DNA of 9,810 bases from contig DNGI01000508.1 of assembly GCA_003486645.1 (NCBI GenBank), positions 38,604-48,413 of the forward strand, read 5' to 3'. The translations under genes and the position numbers were made by a program. Below, one piece after another: positions 6,542 through 9,810 of this stretch (position 1 is its first letter; the number at the start of each line of letters is the position of its first letter). The notes below the pieces were generated by a model. That model was given only the letters and a program-made list of their open reading frames with translations, did not search any database and was not told the origin of the DNA. The stretch is from Cyanobacteria bacterium UBA11370. Lineage in GTDB: Bacteria; Cyanobacteriota; Cyanobacteriia; Cyanobacteriales; Coleofasciculaceae.

Positions 6542-7792
6542 ATGAGCAAACCAAACCGCTCCAGACAATTCGTGCCCCGCATTGAATATCTGCGGGTGAA
6601 GAATTACCGTGCTTTGCGAGCTCTGGAGTTAAAGAAAATTACCCCTTTGACGGTGTTCTTAGGCCCTAACGGTAGTGGTAAATCTACTATCTTTGATGTC
6701 TTTGCTTTCCTCTCAGAATGCTTTTCCGTAGGACTGCGAAAGGCGTGGGACAAACGCAACAGGTTTAGAGAATTACGTAGTCGTGGCTCTGATGGACCAA
6801 TTGTAATTGAGTTAAAGTATCGAGAACAACCTCGTGATCCGATCATCACCTACCATTTAGCAATTAATGAAACTACTAAAGGACCTTATGTGGCAGAGGA
6901 GTGGCTACATTGGCAACCTAATCAGACAGGTAAACCTTTTAAATTTCTAGATTTCATAGAAGGCGCAGGACGAGTTGTCAGTGGAGAAATTCCTGATGAA
7001 CAAGATGAGCCAATTTATGAACAATTGGATTCGTCGGAAATGTTGGCAGTAAACACATTAGGTCAGTTTGCCAAGCACCCTCGTGTGAGTGCCTTGCGTC
7101 GTTTCATCACTGGCTGGTACTTATCCTATCTGAGTGCTGATAATACGCGAGGTGTTCCTGAAGCTGGACCCCAAGAGCGATTATCAGCCACTGGTGATAA
7201 CTTACCTAATGTAATTCAATATCTCAAAGAACAACACCCAGACCGACTGGAGCAAATTCTCCATACTCTATCCCAGCGTGTTCCTCGGTTAGAGAAAGTA
7301 GAGGCGGAAATGATGCCTGATGGTCGTCTCCTATTACAAATCAAAGACGCTCCTTTTGCACACCCAATTTTGGCAAAATTTGCCTCTGATGGCACTCTTA
7401 AAATGCTGGCATACTTAACAGTTTTGTATGACCCAGAGCCACCTCAACTGGTAGGTATAGAAGAGCCAGAAAATCATCTACACCCGCGTTTATTACCAGA
7501 ATTAGCAGAAGAATGTCGCTCGGCATCAGCTCATACCCAGTTGATGGTGACAACCCATTCTCCCTTTTTTGTTAATGGGCTGAAAGCGGAAGAACTATGG
7601 ATACTTTATCGGGATGAACAAGGCTATACACAGGCTCAACGAGCAGCCGATATGCAGGGAATACCGGAGTTTATGGAAAATGGCGCACAACTGGGTGACT
7701 TATGGATGGAAGGTTTCTTTAAAGTTGGCGATCCCCTGATCAATTCAGGTGGTCCCAAAGGCAAGGTTCTCCTATCAACACGTGAGGAGTGA
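6542..7792 (+). CDS. ABC/SMC-like AAA family ATPase (AAA_21 type)
   Basis: A soluble 416-residue ATPase of the overcoming-lysogenization-defect/RecF-like class. The N-terminus [13 protein letters not shown] leads to Walker [10 protein letters not shown] (41-49). A long insertion (about 55-270) carries family-specific blocks such as FRELRSRG and [13 protein letters not shown]. The C-terminal half has a degenerate ABC signature [10 protein letters not shown] (280-289), Walker [14 protein letters not shown] (303-315, catalytic Glu307/Glu308) and the switch histidine in VTTHSP (His339). All ATPase elements are intact; there is no fused TOPRIM domain as in OLD. The ATG at 6542 has AAGGA 6 bases upstream. 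Its stop is 6 bp before the DUF4276 gene, whose ribosome site lies in this gene's last codons, so the two are co-translated. A DNA-sensing or defence role is inferred by analogy; DNA repair or housekeeping is possible. Confidence 0.9.
   Translation: MSKPNRSRQFVPRIEYLRVKNYRALRALELKKITPLTVFLGPNGSGKSTIFDVFAFLSECFSVGLRKAWDKRNRFRELRSRGSDGPIVIELKYREQPRDPIITYHLAINETTKGPYVAEEWLHWQPNQTGKPFKFLDFIEGAGRVVSGEIPDEQDEPIYEQLDSSEMLAVNTLGQFAKHPRVSALRRFITGWYLSYLSADNTRGVPEAGPQERLSATGDNLPNVIQYLKEQHPDRLEQILHTLSQRVPRLEKVEAEMMPDGRLLLQIKDAPFAHPILAKFASDGTLKMLAYLTVLYDPEPPQLVGIEEPENHLHPRLLPELAEECRSASAHTQLMVTTHSPFFVNGLKAEELWILYRDEQGYTQAQRAADMQGIPEFMENGAQLGDLWMEGFFKVGDPLINSGGPKGKVLLSTREE
7784..7789 (+). promoter_or_regulatory. 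Ribosome binding site of the DUF4276 gene
   Basis: GAGGAG encodes the final two glutamates of the ATPase and lies 9 bases before the GTG at 7799. It decides that unusual GTG start and implies translational coupling of the two genes. Confidence 0.65.
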
Positions 7793-7798
7793 TCATCT

Positions 7799-8428
7799 GT
7801 GCATATCGAGTTTTTGGTAGAAGAGTTATCTGCCGAGGTTGCACTACGAAATCTTGTACCTAAAATGATGCCAGAAGAGGTAACTTTTGAGATTCATTCC
7901 TACCAAGGTAAATCGGCTTTGTTACGCAAGTTGCCCCAGCGTTTGCAAGGCTATAAGCAATGGTTGCCACCTGATTGGCGGATTGTGATTTTGATTGATC
8001 AAGATCGGGAAGATTGCCGAGTACTTAAAAGTAAATTGGAAAAGATAGCTGCTGATGCTGGTTTGATTACCAAATCAGTAGCTCAAAACAATAAAAACAA
8101 TAGTTCGTTCCAGGTTTTAAACCGCTTGGCGATTGAAGAGTTAGAATCTTGGTTTTGTGGTGATGTTGACGCGATTGTCGCAGCTTACCCCAAGGTTTCT
8201 CCTCACTTAGCGCAGCAAGCTACTTACCGCAACCCTGATGAGATTGCAGGTGGAACTTGGGAAGCGTTGGAACGAACGCTACAGCGACATGGCTATCATT
8301 TAGGGGGTTTGGAAAAAGTCAATGCCGCACGAGAAATATCAGCATACATGGAACCACAACACAATCGTTCCAGGAGTTTTCAGGTATTCCGAGACGGCTT
8401 ATTAGACATCGTTAACTGCCAATCCTAG
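7799..8428 (+). CDS. DUF4276 family protein with TOPRIM-like motifs
   Basis: A soluble 209-residue protein, partner of the upstream ATPase. It begins HIEFLVEELSAEVAL, where a strand ends in Glu8-Glu9 as in the first acidic motif of TOPRIM domains, and RIVILIDQDRED (61-72) supplies the D-x-D pair Asp67/Asp69 at the end of a second hydrophobic strand. These features resemble the metal-binding site of OLD-type nucleases. Further family blocks are FQVLNRLAIEELESWF (104-119), AGGTWEALER (150-159) and SFQVFRDGL (193-201). The usual TOPRIM glycine after the first Glu is replaced by Glu. Start is GTG at 7799 with GAGGAG upstream; length fits the family. Stop lies 2 bp from that of the convergent hydroxylase gene. 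DUF4276 assignment is confident; nuclease activity is inferred from motifs and from pairing with an ATPase. Confidence 0.87.
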   Translation: MHIEFLVEELSAEVALRNLVPKMMPEEVTFEIHSYQGKSALLRKLPQRLQGYKQWLPPDWRIVILIDQDREDCRVLKSKLEKIAADAGLITKSVAQNNKNNSSFQVLNRLAIEELESWFCGDVDAIVAAYPKVSPHLAQQATYRNPDEIAGGTWEALERTLQRHGYHLGGLEKVNAAREISAYMEPQHNRSRSFQVFRDGLLDIVNCQS

Positions 8429-8430
8429 AT

Positions 8431-9705
8431 TTAACGTCCAGCTAATTGGGGATGATGTCCCAACAAACCCGTCATCAACCGCAAGGCTAGACTCTTCAAC
8501 GGCACAATTATTCGCAACATCTTTAAACCCAAACGCCGCATCATTACCAATGGCAACCACTCATTAGAAAACATCCGATCCAGAAAATCTGTAAATGCTA
8601 AAATCACCAAATTTTCATTTTTACGCCAACGTTCGTAACGTTTGAGTATGCGAATATCGCCAATATCTTCTCCTAATTGATGAGCATTTTGTAATACTTG
8701 TGCTAGCGCCGCCGCATCCCGAATACCCAAATTTAACCCTTGTCCACCAACCGGATGGCAACAGTGCGCCGCATCGCCAATTAAGGCTAACCGATGGAGA
8801 GTATAGCGATCGCTCTGCATTAACTGTACCGGAAAGATAAAGCGATCGCTCTCCAATTCCAAACGCCCCAAAAGTCCACCTGTACGATATTCTAATAAGG
8901 CTAAAAACTCGTTTTCATCTAATTCTTTTAACGCTTTGGCTTCGGCATGAGGTGCTGTCCACACGACTTGACATCGATTTTCAGATAGGGGCAATACTCC
9001 CATTGGACCACTCGGCCAGAAGCGCTCAAACGCTGTATTATTATGAGGTTTTTCAGTTTTAATTCTAAAGGTTACGCAAGATTGCCAATATTTCCAGCCT
9101 TTTGTGCTAATTCCGGCGGCAGTTCGGATATGCGATCGCGCCCCATCGGCGGCAACTATTAAACGCGATCGTATTCGATGACGTAGAGACGTTACCTGTA
9201 ACGTCTCTACATTGGGTAATTTTTCTACGACCTCAATTTCTACCCCAGATGACTGATAGTCCACCGTAACGACTTCTGCCGGACACAACCAGGTAACATT
9301 AGGGCAATTCCCTAAAAACTCATATAAAGAGGTTAGCAAGGGATGGTGTTCTCCGACATACCCTAGCGCATCCGTACCTAAATCCGTGGGGTGAAACTGT
9401 ACGATACCTCTATAGTCGGCATCAGAAAGGCGAATCTGGCGGTAGGTTGTAATCTGAGGCAAGATTTTATCCCAAACCCCAATTCCTTTAAAAATACGCC
9501 CAGATAGTAGAGAAAGGGCGTAAGCTTGTTTCCTAGCTACAGCAACAGACGGGGGTTGTGCTTCAATTAGCACGATCCTCAACCCAGAATTTTTCAAGGC
9601 ACAGGCGAGGGTTGCACCAACAATTCCACCGCCGACGATCGCTAAGTCGTAATCAAAGGTTAATTCCGTTGTTTGGGACGTTTGAGTCAGGTGTTCCAGC
9701 GCCAT
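8431..9705 (-). CDS. FAD-dependent hydroxylase, UbiH/COQ6 family
   Basis: A 424-residue class A flavoprotein monooxygenase, which uses FAD, NAD(P)H and O2 to hydroxylate an aromatic ring. FAD motifs are complete: the Rossmann loop LAIVGGGIVGATLA (Gly25, Gly27, Gly30) with Glu48 ending the second strand, the DG motif VAADGARSHIR (Asp187-Gly188) and the GD motif LALIGDAAHCCHPVGGQG (Gly310-Asp311), with the UbiH-type HP-x-GGQG-N-L. In other bacteria the family acts on ubiquinone precursors; cyanobacteria make plastoquinone and phylloquinone, so the substrate here is uncertain (a quinone or related prenyl ring is inferred). The tail (about 380-415) is hydrophobic and basic, suggesting membrane contact. 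Residues 166-175 are encoded by an interspersed palindrome (9183-9210) that leaves the frame open. ATG at 9705 lacks a good Shine-Dalgarno. Confidence 0.9.
   Translation of the reverse strand: MALEHLTQTSQTTELTFDYDLAIVGGGIVGATLACALKNSGLRIVLIEAQPPSVAVARKQAYALSLLSGRIFKGIGVWDKILPQITTYRQIRLSDADYRGIVQFHPTDLGTDALGYVGEHHPLLTSLYEFLGNCPNVTWLCPAEVVTVDYQSSGVEIEVVEKLPNVETLQVTSLRHRIRSRLIVAADGARSHIRTAAGISTKGWKYWQSCVTFRIKTEKPHNNTAFERFWPSGPMGVLPLSENRCQVVWTAPHAEAKALKELDENEFLALLEYRTGGLLGRLELESDRFIFPVQLMQSDRYTLHRLALIGDAAHCCHPVGGQGLNLGIRDAAALAQVLQNAHQLGEDIGDIRILKRYERWRKNENLVILAFTDFLDRMFSNEWLPLVMMRRLGLKMLRIIVPLKSLALRLMTGLLGHHPQLAGR
8806..8849. repeat. Pair of HIP1 octamers (eight in the window)
   Basis: GCGATCGC at 8806-8813 and 8842-8849, 36 bp apart. 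Other exact copies begin at 395, 4338, 4771, 5243, 6481 and 9132. HIP1 is the highly iterated palindrome of many cyanobacterial genomes and is the main support for the host assignment. None falls in the ATPase/DUF4276 pair. Confidence 0.9.
9183..9210. repeat. 28-bp perfect palindromic repeat inside a gene
   Basis: GTAGAGACGTTAC (9183-9195), two central bases CT, then GTAACGTCTCTAC (9198-9210): both 13-base arms match perfectly. It resembles the GTAGAGACGT...ACGTCTCTAC palindromes that are dispersed in filamentous cyanobacterial genomes (recalled, not searched). It lies within the hydroxylase and is read as V-E-T-L-Q-V-T-S-L-R without breaking the frame. Confidence 0.8.
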
Positions 9706-9707
9706 CT

Positions 9708-9731
9708 TTAGGAAAGGTTGTCACTCATCAT
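9708..9731 (-). other. Possible leader mini-ORF upstream of the hydroxylase
   Basis: On the - strand, AAAGGAG (9751-9745) is the only good ribosome site before the hydroxylase. The first ATG after it, 13 bases on, opens M-M-S-D-N-L-S and stops at TAA (9710-9708), 2 bases before the hydroxylase ATG. It could couple translation of the main gene, or the true start signal may simply be weak. Spacing is longer than usual. Confidence 0.25.
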
Positions 9732-9789
9732 AGGAATATTTACTCTCCTTTATTGTGACGCGGACAGTTAGAGTGAGCAAGTTGGGCTA

Positions 9790-9810
9790 GGGGAGTGGGG
9801 AGTGGGGAGT
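9790..9810. repeat. Heptamer tandem repeat (STRR-like)
   Basis: Three perfect copies of GGGGAGT running into the window end, so the array is probably longer. Heptameric short tandemly repeated repetitive (STRR) sequences of this G-rich kind are described from heterocystous and other filamentous cyanobacteria. No function is visible. Confidence 0.8.

Noticed and set aside
6604..6849. 81-codon frame on the - strand within the ATPase gene
   Set aside because: Antisense shadow of the Walker A region; no family resemblance.
6489..8805. Absence of HIP1 from the ATPase/DUF4276 region as proof of recent transfer
   Set aside because: A HIP1-free stretch of similar or greater length also occurs over 403-4337, including most of the kinase gene, so the gap is not informative.
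9558..9758. 66-codon + strand frame over the start of the hydroxylase
   Set aside because: Antisense to the FAD-binding N-terminus of a clear gene; arginine/serine-rich composition typical of a shadow frame.

Overview
The window comes from a cyanobacterium, most likely a filamentous one. The HIP1 octamer GCGATCGC occurs eight times in 9.8 kb, against roughly 0.15 expected by chance. The proteins are of types common in cyanobacteria (DUF2721, DUF2358, a very long multi-PAS histidine kinase, a UbiH/COQ6-like flavoprotein). The spacers carry short tandem G/A- or C/T-rich repeats and palindromic interspersed repeats of the kind seen in filamentous cyanobacterial genomes. Species cannot be fixed from this sequence.

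Layout. 1-234: a purine-only tandem repeat, then a small inverted-repeat element. 235-723 (-): DUF2721 membrane protein. 742-904: a 163-bp MITE-like element with 19-bp terminal inverted repeats and four internal hairpins, between divergent genes. 937-1365 (+): DUF2358 protein with a TTG start. 1379-4954 (-): a cytoplasmic hybrid-free histidine kinase with seven PAS domains, convergent with the previous gene. 4967-5420: a gene-poor spacer with the kinase promoter candidate. 5421-6308 (+): stomatin/slipin (SPFH) membrane protein. 6314-6398: a second inverted-repeat element resembling the one at 101-218. 6542-8428 (+): a tightly coupled pair, an ABC/SMC-like AAA ATPase followed by a small DUF4276 protein with TOPRIM-like motifs. 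8431-9705 (-): FAD-dependent UbiH/COQ6-type hydroxylase with a 28-bp palindromic repeat inside its coding sequence. 9706-9810: leader with a possible mini-ORF and a heptamer tandem repeat.

How it fits together. Apart from the ATPase/DUF4276 pair, the genes look like independent single-gene units placed convergently or divergently. The pair is the best candidate for an uncharacterised system: an ATP-driven sensor/clamp plus a separate nuclease-like effector, by analogy with OLD-family and PARIS-type ATPase/TOPRIM modules. That role is inference. The other main point of interest is the density of small, probably non-autonomous repeats, found after stop codons, between divergent genes and, once, inside an intact gene.
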